A stretch of 53,138 nucleotides of DNA from a virus: the IMG/VR virus record IMGVR_UViG_3300017737_001433, positions 1 through 53,138 of that record, one strand, 5' to 3'. The position numbers and the translations under genes were made by a program. Positions 24,418-32,570 of this stretch are shown here, in pieces. The notes under the pieces are model-generated. The model was not told where the DNA came from. It searched no databases and worked only from the letters and a program-made list of their open reading frames with translations. The number at the start of each line of letters is the position of its first letter. The stretch's first letter is position 1.

Positions 24418-24457
24418 AAAAATTTCCCATTTACATATAGAGTATTACTCGTTTCTC

Positions 24458-24505
24458 TCAGTCGCAACACTTACAGTTGCAACATTCGCAGCATGAACAT
24501 CTCAT
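24458..24505 (-). CDS. Cysteine-rich 15-residue peptide
   Basis: The frame reads MRCSCCECCNCKCCD: eight cysteines in 15 residues. It has a strong ribosome site, AAAGGAG, 8 nt before ATG 24505, and an ATGA overlap with the upstream gene, so initiation looks real. The layout (CxCC, CC, CxCC) resembles a minimal metallothionein-like or metal-binding peptide. It would bind one or two soft metal ions. It is far below usual gene-calling length. Confidence 0.55.
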   Translation of the reverse strand: MRCSCCECCNCKCCD

Positions 24506-25206
24506 CGATAGTTCTCCTTTGAAACAGCGTTATGTTTATTTATAAGATTCCGATTTTCTAATCTGTAACTACAGATCTTATATTCCCAATATTTCGGGAT
24601 TCTTACTCCTAAATACTCACCTATACGAGTGAGTTCGTTTGTTGTCCCCGTCGAATCAAATAATAATTCATACGGATCGACCAATAAAAAATCATGGTCT
24701 TCTGGGATTGTCTCCATGTACACATTAAAGTAATGTGCCATAGACTCCCAAGGTCTGTTCCAAAACTGTTCAGTGTCCAATATACCATCATCAATCATGG
24801 CCTGACCTTGTGCATGGTCAGATGGTTTCACCAGTTTCAGTCTTGCCAGTTGTTCTGTGTACTCAAGACTCTTTTTATTTCTAGGCATAAAAATAATAGT
24901 CTTGGTCTCACCCCAATCATTCCAAAGATAGTTAGACCAGAACTCTTGGTGTAGAACAAACCCGTAACCGTGGTCAAGTCTAACATTCCAGAGTTCTTTA
25001 TTCCACTCAGGTTTCTGTACCTGAAAAGGATTACCTCTAGTCACCTCTATTTCGTGTGACTGGTAATCCTCTCGCTTCAAAAACCATCGCGAAGTCTCTT
25101 TGTCTTGTTGTAGTGGTTTTTCAGCAACACCTTCTAGTTGCTGTAACAAACCACCAAAAAACTCACCACCAGCACCACCACGGTACAGTAGATTTATAAT
25201 TTTCAT
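24502..25206 (-). CDS. Sulfotransferase-like protein
   Basis: A 234-residue protein. The N-terminal strand-loop IINLLYRGGAGGEFFGGLL resembles degenerate P-loops of phage sulfotransferase-like proteins (PAPS site). TKTIIFMPRNKKSLEY and a late LLVDPYELLFD are compatible with that fold. The usual glycine-lysine ATP loop is absent. The neighbours are late structural genes, so it may modify a virion component. The assignment is tentative. Confidence 0.45.
   Translation of the reverse strand: MKIINLLYRGGAGGEFFGGLLQQLEGVAEKPLQQDKETSRWFLKREDYQSHEIEVTRGNPFQVQKPEWNKELWNVRLDHGYGFVLHQEFWSNYLWNDWGETKTIIFMPRNKKSLEYTEQLARLKLVKPSDHAQGQAMIDDGILDTEQFWNRPWESMAHYFNVYMETIPEDHDFLLVDPYELLFDSTGTTNELTRIGEYLGVRIPKYWEYKICSYRLENRNLINKHNAVSKENYR
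24537..24544 (-). promoter_or_regulatory. Late promoter TATAAATA inside the upstream gene
   Basis: Exact TATAAATA at the 3' end of the sulfotransferase-like gene. It can drive the cysteine-rich peptide and the coiled-coil membrane gene. Confidence 0.55.
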
Positions 25207-25211
25207 TTCAT

Positions 25212-25562
25212 CTAATTATCAACTTTAGAACTTGCTCTCCATTGATAGCAACTCCAATATCTTGCTTTCCACTTAGGGCCTGGGTCAGCACAATTATGCC
25301 TTGCTCTAAATGATGCCCTCTTCTTCGGATCGTCCCTATTGATTCCCATGTTGGGATCACCAAATCTTACGACAACGACCTTACCTTTCTCATTCTTAAC
25401 ATACACCTTGAACTTCTTATTAGGGTTCTCAGATGTACGAATGGGATCATTTAGTTTGACCTTCTTCCCTTGATACTCAGACTCAGTAATTTCCAAGTGT
25501 TCAAATAGATCATTGCATTCACAATGTTCATCTATACTGTGGTATTCGTTAAACTTTTTCAT
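25212..25562 (-). CDS. Conserved late protein (DUF5872-like)
   Basis: A 116-residue protein. The C-terminal part has VVVVRFGDPNMGINRDD, then FRARHNCADPGPKWKARYWS: Arg/His/Cys and Trp in the spacing of a domain found in many phage late proteins (DUF5872). The N-terminus has an EITESEY segment, a possible gp21-type I-x-E/S cleavage site near residue 27. It may be a small head or neck protein that binds metal or DNA. Confidence 0.62.
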   Translation of the reverse strand: MKKFNEYHSIDEHCECNDLFEHLEITESEYQGKKVKLNDPIRTSENPNKKFKVYVKNEKGKVVVVRFGDPNMGINRDDPKKRASFRARHNCADPGPKWKARYWSCYQWRASSKVDN

Positions 25563-25846
25563 GTGATATATGTATTGAGTTCGTACCGCTTGTTGTCTAG
25601 ATTGGTTACCTGTACGGCAAGCATCTTACGCTTCTCACCATCCAACCCAAGAGTAAAACTATTGGTCTTACCGTTGGAGGGTTTCTTTGGCCCCATTGCA
25701 ACTTTACTATCGATGTCATCAGTAGACACCGTGAAACCTTTTTTCTTTGCAAATGCATATGCGGCACCCATTGCACCGGAATATGTTTTATGATATAGAG
25801 GATAATCATGACTTTTCTCATACATCATGTGTTTGAATGATTTCAT
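25559..25846 (-). CDS. Conserved late protein with MKSFKHMMYE opening
   Basis: A 95-residue basic protein (pattern MKSFKHMMYEKSHDYPLYHK, YSGAMGAAYAFAKKKG). The first residues resemble capsid-targeting peptides of T4 internal proteins. It is common in marine myoviruses and always small. The start overlaps the preceding gene by 4 nt. Likely a packaged or structural accessory protein. Confidence 0.55.
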   Translation of the reverse strand: MKSFKHMMYEKSHDYPLYHKTYSGAMGAAYAFAKKKGFTVSTDDIDSKVAMGPKKPSNGKTNSFTLGLDGEKRKMLAVQVTNLDNKRYELNTYIT

Positions 25847-27030
25847 CGCACTCTCTTTAATAATGCTTTGATTGATCTGAGATCTTTAGAGACCACTTTC
25901 TGGAACTTCTCTTTGTCCGCTGGTCTCTTCAAAGTGTTGAACATATTGGCAAGTTTCTTGGCATCGTCCTGAGACAGTTTACCTTTCTTACCATCCTCAA
26001 ACTCAATCTCGGAACCTTTCTCTAAGTCTGCTGCTTTTCGTATTTGCATAACAACATTCTTAGAGGCAGCCTTGCGGTCATCATCAGTCGCGTCATTATC
26101 TACATCGGCAGGGTCAATCTTTCTTTCTTTGATTTCTGGTTTCTCGTGGGTGTAACCCATCTTCTTCATGCGTTCATGATCTTCGGGTTTCTCTGCTTTG
26201 TAGGCCTTACCCGTCTTAGGATCATACATCATGTGAGGTTCAAAGTCATCCTCTTTCATCTTCTCTTTCTTTGAGATAGCGATAGCGGCTTGTTGTGCTG
26301 GAGAGACTGCTTCTTTCACCAATAGTTTAGCATCAACAGACTTATCATTATTACCACCAAAGTTTACTTTGACATCACCATCACCGTAGTCCTTCACAAC
26401 CTTGCCAGACTTCCTTATTGCGTCTCCATAACTTCTAGCAGTCTTTGGGTCGATGCCTTTCTTGAACTTGACCTTATCCCCAACCTTTACTGCTTCTTGG
26501 ACATCTTCCATGTAGTCCTTTGCTTTTAACTTGACACCCTTTGCAGCGAGTTCCCTTGCAGCAATCTGAGATACAAACTTGACCTTCGCACGAGCAACCT
26601 TCTCAAGCATCTTTGCGTCCATGCTTGCGATCAGTTTCTTCAACTTCTTATAGGTAGGTGAAGCAACATTGATCTTTTCTAGGTTTTGATATGCCTTCTT
26701 GAGTTGTGCCAGTTGAGCATCCGAGAACTCAGTGATCTCTTCTACTGACTCCTGCATCAAACGACCATTCTTGAACATACCACCTTTCTTCAAGATCTGT
26801 AACACACCATCACGAGGATCAGAGTCCATATCACCGATGAACTTCTTCATCGCCGTGAATGCTTTGTTCTGTACCATAGTAGATGAGTTCTTACCGATCT
26901 CACGCACATATGCGGCAACCTTCTGGAAGTCTTCCTTATCAACACCACCAGACTTCTTGGCGTAATCTTCTAAAGATTTAGACACCTTCATAAAGTTGAT
27001 GGCTTCAGTTATTTGAGTCAGTTTTTTCAT
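25843..27030 (-). CDS. Large late protein with capsid-targeting-like N-terminus
   Basis: A 395-residue Lys/Glu/Asp-rich protein. It opens MKKLTQITEAINF, in which I-T-E-A matches the T4 prohead protease rule (I/L)-x-E/A. Later a segment HMMYDPKTGKAYKAEKPEDH is shared by late myovirus proteins, and a DPADVDNDATDDD acidic loop may bind calcium. Two helical coiled regions flank a KKVR-like basic part. It may be a prohead core or internal head protein. Confidence 0.6.
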   Translation of the reverse strand: MKKLTQITEAINFMKVSKSLEDYAKKSGGVDKEDFQKVAAYVREIGKNSSTMVQNKAFTAMKKFIGDMDSDPRDGVLQILKKGGMFKNGRLMQESVEEITEFSDAQLAQLKKAYQNLEKINVASPTYKKLKKLIASMDAKMLEKVARAKVKFVSQIAARELAAKGVKLKAKDYMEDVQEAVKVGDKVKFKKGIDPKTARSYGDAIRKSGKVVKDYGDGDVKVNFGGNNDKSVDAKLLVKEAVSPAQQAAIAISKKEKMKEDDFEPHMMYDPKTGKAYKAEKPEDHERMKKMGYTHEKPEIKERKIDPADVDNDATDDDRKAASKNVVMQIRKAADLEKGSEIEFEDGKKGKLSQDDAKKLANMFNTLKRPADKEKFQKVVSKDLRSIKALLKRVR

Positions 27031-27245
27031 GCGAGATCCTTATCGTGGTTTAGACCACCTTTTTTCTTTTTAACTATAAATGCATTGACACGTGCATACC
27101 CCCACTGTTGAGGAGTAGTGCCTGGCCTATGACCAGTCTTCCATGCGGCAACACCACGATTGTAAACTTTCTTGAGAGTCCCATAAGAAATACCAGACTT
27201 ATCCGATTTCTTCTTCAGGGCTTCATCAGCTTCGTATAAATTCAT
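27027..27245 (-). CDS. DUF5824-like small late protein
   Basis: A 72-residue protein. SDKSGISYGTLKKVYNRGV and AAWKTGHRPGTTPQQWGYAR form a compact motif seen at the ends of many virion-associated phage proteins (DUF5824, from memory). It is basic and probably binds nucleic acid or protein. Overlaps of 4 nt on both sides link it to its late-gene neighbours. Confidence 0.65.
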   Translation of the reverse strand: MNLYEADEALKKKSDKSGISYGTLKKVYNRGVAAWKTGHRPGTTPQQWGYARVNAFIVKKKKGGLNHDKDLA

Positions 27246-28891
27246 TCGGTTTCTCTATTTTTTGCTTTTGCACGAGCAAGCCTAGCACGATCTAGAATAC
27301 GATCATGCTTCGCCTTATCTTGTTCTTTCTCGCGGGAGATAGAATCCTTTGCCTGTTGGACTGCGTCTTCCCCAAATGCCTTGTCTCTCCAGTCAAGGTG
27401 TTTAGGTAGGGCACCCTTATCCAAGAGTTTGAAGAATACATCCTGAGTCTGTTTCGCAGGGACACCATATTGACGAGCAATCTTGACCAACAATGATTGA
27501 CCCTGTTTAGGATTCTTACGTCTTGCATCTAGATACTTACGGATCACTTTCTTGTAGAGATCACCGTTAACTAGTTTGTCTAGTATATCACCAAATACAG
27601 GGTTTGTAAAGTCAATAAACTTTCTTTCTTCTAGAGGAGTATCTTTCTTGTACTTCTTCAGTAACTTATCCGTACCCTCTTCACCAGCATTTTCTGATGC
27701 ATCAATACTAATACCATCACGTTGCTTCTTCAGGTAGGCTGCTCTGGAGATTTTAGGGCCTCCATACTCACTTACTGGTACACAATTGGGAACACTCTTA
27801 TCCCCTTTCTTCTTCATACCAACTTGTTTATACCCATCCCAGCAGTCTTCGTCATACATGTCTTTGAATGCTTTGGTGTACTTGGACGGTTTGGTCTTTG
27901 CACCCTTGTCGCCAGGCGCAGGTTTATATGCAGAGTCATCATCGTCTGCCTTCTTACCGTGCTTCTTGAAGTGTGCGTCTCTCCTGTCCTTGGTTCCTTT
28001 CTTCAGACCCGCATAGTACTTCTTGGGTTGCGTCCCTTCCTTGTCCTTGATATCAGGATCTTGGGTGGCCTTCTTCTCAACCAGTTCTACCGCATCCAAC
28101 CACTTACGCATCTTGCGTTCACCGCACTCTACGATAACATAGTTGGCACCGAGATAGGATACGATACCGACATCTTCACTTTCTTTGATAACAACAGTGT
28201 CACCCAGTTCAAAGAGTTCACCCTTGACGAACTGCTCTCTTGTTTCGGAAACAGTAGGCATCTCAATGTGACGCTTGAAGGAGACCTCTTCCTTGAGACC
28301 CATACCTTTACGCACATCATTGAACAACCTACGAGTGTCTTTCTCGGACATGCCTTTAGGAACACCCTGAGTGAATGATTGGTAATCGTTCTCTTTGGCA
28401 TTGGCACGTTGCTTGGACGCAGACATACCCTCAACACCTTCGGCATCAGGATCTCTACGACCCGCAGACACGACATTAATGGACTCAAAGTTGTAGAATC
28501 CGTGTCGTGCTTTCTTACCGTTGTACTTGTTCAGCAGGACTTCAAACTCACGTAGACGGTCTTCCCCGACCACCATAGTGATTCGTTTGTATCCTTGATC
28601 ATATAACTTGGCAGAAATGTCAAATACATTCTTGACACCCTTGTCCACCATGATATTACGACCATACTTGGGGAACATCTTGCGTAGGTGTTTAATCTTG
28701 TCAGAGTATGATAGAGGATCTTTAGGCCCAACTGATTGTGACGCATAGACCTTCCAGTCAGCACCACCAGCCTTCTTTGCGATAGTCTCTAATACTTTTC
28801 CATGTCCAATCGTAGGCGGGTTCATTCTACCAAATGTAAAATAAACTTCCTTTGCCTCTTCGACCAGATAGGATTTGAAATTTTTAATCAC
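27242..28891 (-). CDS. Nucleotidyltransferase-like protein with capsid-targeting N-terminus
   Basis: 549 residues from the GTG at 28891, which overlaps the upstream stop. The N-terminus reads (M)IKNFKSYLVEEAKEVYFTF, a capsid-targeting-like peptide (L-V-E-E-A) placed just before a nucleotidyltransferase domain. GRMNPPTIGHGKVLE has the T-x-G-H of HxGH-type cytidylyl/adenylyltransferases, and GMSASKQRANAKEND has the S-S-T-x-x-R-like second motif. The C-terminus carries CWDGYKQVGMKKKGDK and a disordered Lys-rich tail. It probably transfers NMP to a small substrate, or it may be a packaged enzyme delivered with DNA. Confidence 0.7.
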   Translation of the reverse strand: MIKNFKSYLVEEAKEVYFTFGRMNPPTIGHGKVLETIAKKAGGADWKVYASQSVGPKDPLSYSDKIKHLRKMFPKYGRNIMVDKGVKNVFDISAKLYDQGYKRITMVVGEDRLREFEVLLNKYNGKKARHGFYNFESINVVSAGRRDPDAEGVEGMSASKQRANAKENDYQSFTQGVPKGMSEKDTRRLFNDVRKGMGLKEEVSFKRHIEMPTVSETREQFVKGELFELGDTVVIKESEDVGIVSYLGANYVIVECGERKMRKWLDAVELVEKKATQDPDIKDKEGTQPKKYYAGLKKGTKDRRDAHFKKHGKKADDDDSAYKPAPGDKGAKTKPSKYTKAFKDMYDEDCWDGYKQVGMKKKGDKSVPNCVPVSEYGGPKISRAAYLKKQRDGISIDASENAGEEGTDKLLKKYKKDTPLEERKFIDFTNPVFGDILDKLVNGDLYKKVIRKYLDARRKNPKQGQSLLVKIARQYGVPAKQTQDVFFKLLDKGALPKHLDWRDKAFGEDAVQQAKDSISREKEQDKAKHDRILDRARLARAKAKNRETE

Positions 28892-29267
28892 TCTTTTGTC
28901 CGCCTCGTTTCTTTTCAAGTTCACCCTTACGAACTTGAGGAAGAAGTTTCCGTGCAAGTTTATCAATCTTAGGTTTCATCTTATCTAGACGTTTTTCAAT
29001 ACCCTGTCTGCGACCTAAAGATAACTCGTCCTTGGGTACGTCTTTGGTGATCTTCTTGAGGAACTGATTACGTGCTTGTTTCTGTGCACGTTTCTTTAGA
29101 GTGTCAACATTAGCAACTTTACGGGCAGCACGTTTGCGGCCCATAGCAATCTTTGCTTTGTTCTTTTTGAGGGAACGAGACAACTTCATACGCTGTTGTA
29201 CGTTGAGTGCCTCATCAGGATTCTCCATGACGGAGATGTATTCTTTTAGTCCTATTGGTTTGGACAT
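28884..29267 (-). CDS. Strongly basic late protein
   Basis: A 127-residue protein, mostly helical and rich in Lys and Arg. LNVQQRMKLSRSLKKNKAKI and MGRKRAARKVANVD resemble a basic protein common in T4-like phages. It would neutralise or bind DNA inside the head. The AGAGG ribosome site is strong. Its stop overlaps the GTG start of the next gene. Confidence 0.6.
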   Translation of the reverse strand: MSKPIGLKEYISVMENPDEALNVQQRMKLSRSLKKNKAKIAMGRKRAARKVANVDTLKKRAQKQARNQFLKKITKDVPKDELSLGRRQGIEKRLDKMKPKIDKLARKLLPQVRKGELEKKRGGQKSD

Positions 29268-29269
29268 TG

Positions 29270-30490
29270 TTACCTCTTTGGTTTATCCCATCCCTTCAGT
29301 ATATCTGGACTGAAGTTATTATACGAAAATTCTAGACGGTCAACCAACTTGACCGCATCACCACCTAATTTGTCAATAGCAACGAATCCTTCTGCTCCTG
29401 TCTTGACCTTATAACCCGTCTTGGTTTGAACGAATGTGTCATATGAGGATATGCTATTAAGTTTATTTATAAGTTTTAATTTCGCAAGAACAATCTTTTT
29501 TTGCAACTCGAACATAAGAACCAGATTAGATTTATTCTTCGGAGAGAAGAACTTCATGAGTGCGTCCAGTTTATCCTGCTGAACCTTCTTACCCTTATCG
29601 GTGCTTCTCTTATCTTTCTCTTTCTGAAACTTATCGTTCAACCATTTGAGTAGTCCGGTCACATGTTTGCGACTATCAGGGATAACCGTCTGAGCCCGCA
29701 CAAAAGTGTTATTATACTGTTCAATCAGTTTGGATAGTTCATCGTTTCCTTCCAACTCACGCAGTGTCGTACCGGAGATCTTATTGAAGATCTTACCCGC
29801 ATCGGACAGATGCTTCGTCACTTCGGCAGTCTCTCTCTTATTCATGGTCGCACCAGACACATCACGCAACATTGCATCCTGTGACCAGATGTTAGACGAG
29901 TTCTTGAACTTGGATACATCAACACCATAGGATGCTTTCAGTGTATCAAACGAACTACCCGTGTAGGTGGTGTGCCATACGATACCGATCTTAGCCTTAC
30001 GGACTGCATCGGCTTGGTCATAGGGTACTGCATAGATAATCGTGTTAGGGTGGAAGGTCACATACTTCTGACCCTCAATAGTCTCGGTGCTGAGATCTGG
30101 TTTTGAGAACAAGAAGTCACCCTGAATTATACCCTTTATACCAAGTTCTGGCAAGTGTTTTAATGCAAGTTTCATCTTATCAGCAAGGTCACCAGACATG
30201 TCACCATCGATCTCTGCGTTGGACTTATAGACTTTAGGATTCTTTGCGAACACACCCTTCTTGGCAACAAAGAACTCACCATCGGTAGGATCTTGACCAC
30301 AGAAGATTGCGGGAGCACCATCCCACTTGGTAGATAGTTTAGAACTAGTCTGACCCGCCAACATGTCACGCAACTCACGTAACGCATTGATGGCCTGTCG
30401 CGTACCACTCACACCACCGTAGAGAACCTTGTCCTCAATGTGGGTCATGTGGGTGTTCTTTTGTTCTGTTATGAAATCGGTAAAGTTCAT
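29270..30490 (-). CDS. DUF6267-like protein with ligase-type KxDG motif
   Basis: A 406-residue protein. It opens MNFTDFITEQKNTHMTH, with I-T-E as in prohead cleavage sites. TKWDGAPAIF (Lys55-Trp-Asp-Gly) matches motif I of DNA/RNA ligases and capping nucleotidyltransferases. QGDFLFS and EGFVAIDKLG (Glu367-Gly368) resemble motifs III and IV, and VKLVDRLEFS sits where motif V would fall. If true, Lys55 is the AMP-linked lysine. It is possibly a packaged nucleic-acid ligase; family and activity are unproven. Confidence 0.62.
   Translation of the reverse strand: MNFTDFITEQKNTHMTHIEDKVLYGGVSGTRQAINALRELRDMLAGQTSSKLSTKWDGAPAIFCGQDPTDGEFFVAKKGVFAKNPKVYKSNAEIDGDMSGDLADKMKLALKHLPELGIKGIIQGDFLFSKPDLSTETIEGQKYVTFHPNTIIYAVPYDQADAVRKAKIGIVWHTTYTGSSFDTLKASYGVDVSKFKNSSNIWSQDAMLRDVSGATMNKRETAEVTKHLSDAGKIFNKISGTTLRELEGNDELSKLIEQYNNTFVRAQTVIPDSRKHVTGLLKWLNDKFQKEKDKRSTDKGKKVQQDKLDALMKFFSPKNKSNLVLMFELQKKIVLAKLKLINKLNSISSYDTFVQTKTGYKVKTGAEGFVAIDKLGGDAVKLVDRLEFSYNNFSPDILKGWDKPKR
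29464..29471 (-). promoter_or_regulatory. Late promoter TATAAATA inside DUF6267-like gene
   Basis: Exact TATAAATA about 196 nt before the basic-protein ATG. It may serve the 28884 gene onward, or it may be a chance AT-rich stretch (encoding KLINKLN). Confidence 0.4.
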
Positions 30491-31851
30491 TTCTTGAATA
30501 TCTTTTTGAAGTCTGCGGTTGCCATTGCTTGGAACTGCGGGTTTGCTGAGTAACTACCTTTGTATCTTACTTCAATATCAAGGATAGGGGAACCATCGGA
30601 GTATATTGTTAGGAACACTTTTGCTGCACCCGCATTTTTCTCCCACGCACCTACCTTGCCAGAAGTCTTTCTCACTTCGAGTTTACTATTATACAGATCT
30701 TGAAGTGCGGTTACAATATTACTTAATTCTTGTGCATCTGCTTTTTCAACTTCAACCTTACCACGAACAAATCTACCAATACCCGTCAATAGAGTGAATT
30801 GAAACTCTGCTGCGTTTAAGGTGTCATCCAGTTTTGTTCTGAATACAAGTTCAAGGAACTTTTCAACGAAGTCTTTATCATGAGACTTGATGACATTGAA
30901 TACCTTTTTGAAGAAAATGTTTGTAGGTTTCTTGAGCTCTACACCCCATGTTTCTACAGGAATCTTATTGATTGCCTTGGTGTATTCTCTAGGTTTCATC
31001 TTACGAACGTCTTGTTTCGATAACTTTAACTTATCCATAAGGACACGTTCAAAGAATATCCTTTTGGCATTCTCAATTAGGATTGTATCGGCACCCACAA
31101 TATCCTGTAATACACTTTCTTTACCCGTGATAGGTTTGTTGATGAGTGTGGGGTCAGGGGATTTAACGGAACCCTTCTTCTTGAGAGAGTATCCATAGAA
31201 CTTACCCGAACTTGATTTGACCACGATGTCAGATGAGTTGTAGTCTTTAATGCGGCCTAGTTTGGGATTGAACTTCTGAATATCTTTATGCCAACCCTTA
31301 CCCGTCCAATAGATTTTGGACGCAGTTCCTACTTCATTAAGGATATAGTTTGCAGCAGATATTGCGGTTCCAAGGTCATTGAAGTTGCCTTGAAAGAAAT
31401 CTAGAAAGTCGGGCCTTCGGTCTGCACCATCAACCTTCGAGTAAATCTCTTTAGACTTTTCGATGAGTTCAATTGCCTCTTCTTCAGTGATTGAAGAACC
31501 ACCCTTGTATTTCAAGAGAACCAGACATGCGGTCATCATTTCTTGTACTTCGCCTGGGACTTTCTTACCACCTTCCCCAACCGAACCATTTCCAAATTTA
31601 GAAGGTGCGAAGGGTATAGAAAGATTATTATCCTTTACAAAGTTTTCTATATCGCCCTTGTAACTGACGAAGTCCCTCTTGATTTTATACGTGGGTTTAT
31701 CGCCACCCTTGGCGACCATTACTATTTCTTTAGATTTTCCTGTACTCAGTCCCTGAAGATAAGAAACCAGTTTTTGAATATCAGCATCGTCGGAAGAATT
31801 TATTCCGACATTAAACGCCTCGGTTAAATAGAATCCCTTAAAACTCTTCAT
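30487..31851 (-). CDS. Late protein with nuclease-like core and capsid-targeting N-terminus
   Basis: A 454-residue protein. It opens MKSFKGFYLTEAFNVG, in which L-T-E-A is an excellent T4 gp21-type cleavage site after a capsid-targeting peptide. Near residue 205, YNSSDIVVKSSSGKFYGYSL followed by KKK has the D...(S)-x-K pattern of PD-(D/E)xK nucleases (Asp208, Lys224). A basic tail (RGKVEVEKADAQ, KVGAWEKNAG) follows. It could be a packaged nuclease that acts in the new host, but the family is not recognised. A late promoter lies 36 nt upstream. Confidence 0.55.
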   Translation of the reverse strand: MKSFKGFYLTEAFNVGINSSDDADIQKLVSYLQGLSTGKSKEIVMVAKGGDKPTYKIKRDFVSYKGDIENFVKDNNLSIPFAPSKFGNGSVGEGGKKVPGEVQEMMTACLVLLKYKGGSSITEEEAIELIEKSKEIYSKVDGADRRPDFLDFFQGNFNDLGTAISAANYILNEVGTASKIYWTGKGWHKDIQKFNPKLGRIKDYNSSDIVVKSSSGKFYGYSLKKKGSVKSPDPTLINKPITGKESVLQDIVGADTILIENAKRIFFERVLMDKLKLSKQDVRKMKPREYTKAINKIPVETWGVELKKPTNIFFKKVFNVIKSHDKDFVEKFLELVFRTKLDDTLNAAEFQFTLLTGIGRFVRGKVEVEKADAQELSNIVTALQDLYNSKLEVRKTSGKVGAWEKNAGAAKVFLTIYSDGSPILDIEVRYKGSYSANPQFQAMATADFKKIFKK

Positions 31852-31886
31852 CGATTTCCCATTGTTACAAAAGTGTATTATACCAC

Positions 31887-31894
31887 TATTTATA
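31887..31894 (-). promoter_or_regulatory. Late promoter TATAAATA before the 30487 gene
   Basis: Exact TATAAATA in the intergenic gap, 35 nt before the ATG at 31851. It heads the run of capsid-targeted late genes down to 21.4 kb. Confidence 0.72.
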
Positions 31895-32570
31895 ACAAAA
31901 TGGAAGTCGAATTTTGTTCCTCATTGTATTTTTCTATGGTATTTCGCAAAGTATTTACCCAGTTATCACGGTGTTCAATAAACACTTGAGGTTCATTGTT
32001 ATCAACCGATATGATCGTGACCAACTGAGTAATCGGCATACCTGTACGTTCTTCCCACATTACAGCATAACCGGCTTCTTGCATGAAGTAGTTCTTGACC
32101 CATTCCAACCTTTTCGGTTTCATAGATGTCTTGTAATCGATGATGGATATTTTGCCATCAAAGATACCCACACAGTCAACACGACCCGCACAACCCAGAT
32201 GGGTAGAGTAGAGGGGTGCTTCTTGTGCATAGACCTTAGTCAGACGCTCATCCAGAATCGGTTTCAACTGGTTGAAGGATTGGATGATGTCAGGAGTATA
32301 ACCGTCCTTGTAGTTAGGATCGTTGTCAACATACTTCTCACAGATTTCGTGTACACGAGTACCACGACCAGACGCACGAGTAGAGACGCGATTGGCCTCT
32401 GCCTCACCTACACGTTTGCGCCACTTGGCAATGGAGTCACGGGATAAGATAGACAACACTGTTGTGATGGATGGGAGATCGATACCTTCAGGTGTTTTGT
32501 ATTTACGCCCTTCATCGGTAGTGACCGCATCCATCTCAGTCAGTGTCACTTGTTCATGGATAAATGTCAT
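31890..32570 (-). CDS. PD-(D/E)xK exonuclease (RecB/Cas4-like)
   Basis: A 226-residue protein with a RecB-family nuclease core: a basic helix AKWRKRVGEAEANRV, LGCAGRVDCVGIFDGKISI, then IDYKTSMKPKR (D-x-K catalytic pair). It has no helicase domain. Such phage exonucleases degrade host DNA or support recombination with UvsX-type recombinases. An internal glyA promoter of perfect consensus lies about 220 nt upstream. Confidence 0.8.
   Translation of the reverse strand: MTFIHEQVTLTEMDAVTTDEGRKYKTPEGIDLPSITTVLSILSRDSIAKWRKRVGEAEANRVSTRASGRGTRVHEICEKYVDNDPNYKDGYTPDIIQSFNQLKPILDERLTKVYAQEAPLYSTHLGCAGRVDCVGIFDGKISIIDYKTSMKPKRLEWVKNYFMQEAGYAVMWEERTGMPITQLVTIISVDNNEPQVFIEHRDNWVNTLRNTIEKYNEEQNSTSILL

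Noticed and set aside
31877-31905. TATAAT at 31877-31882 as a sigma70 promoter
   Set aside because: The -35 is very weak (TTCCAT), and the TATAAATA late box next to it is a better explanation.
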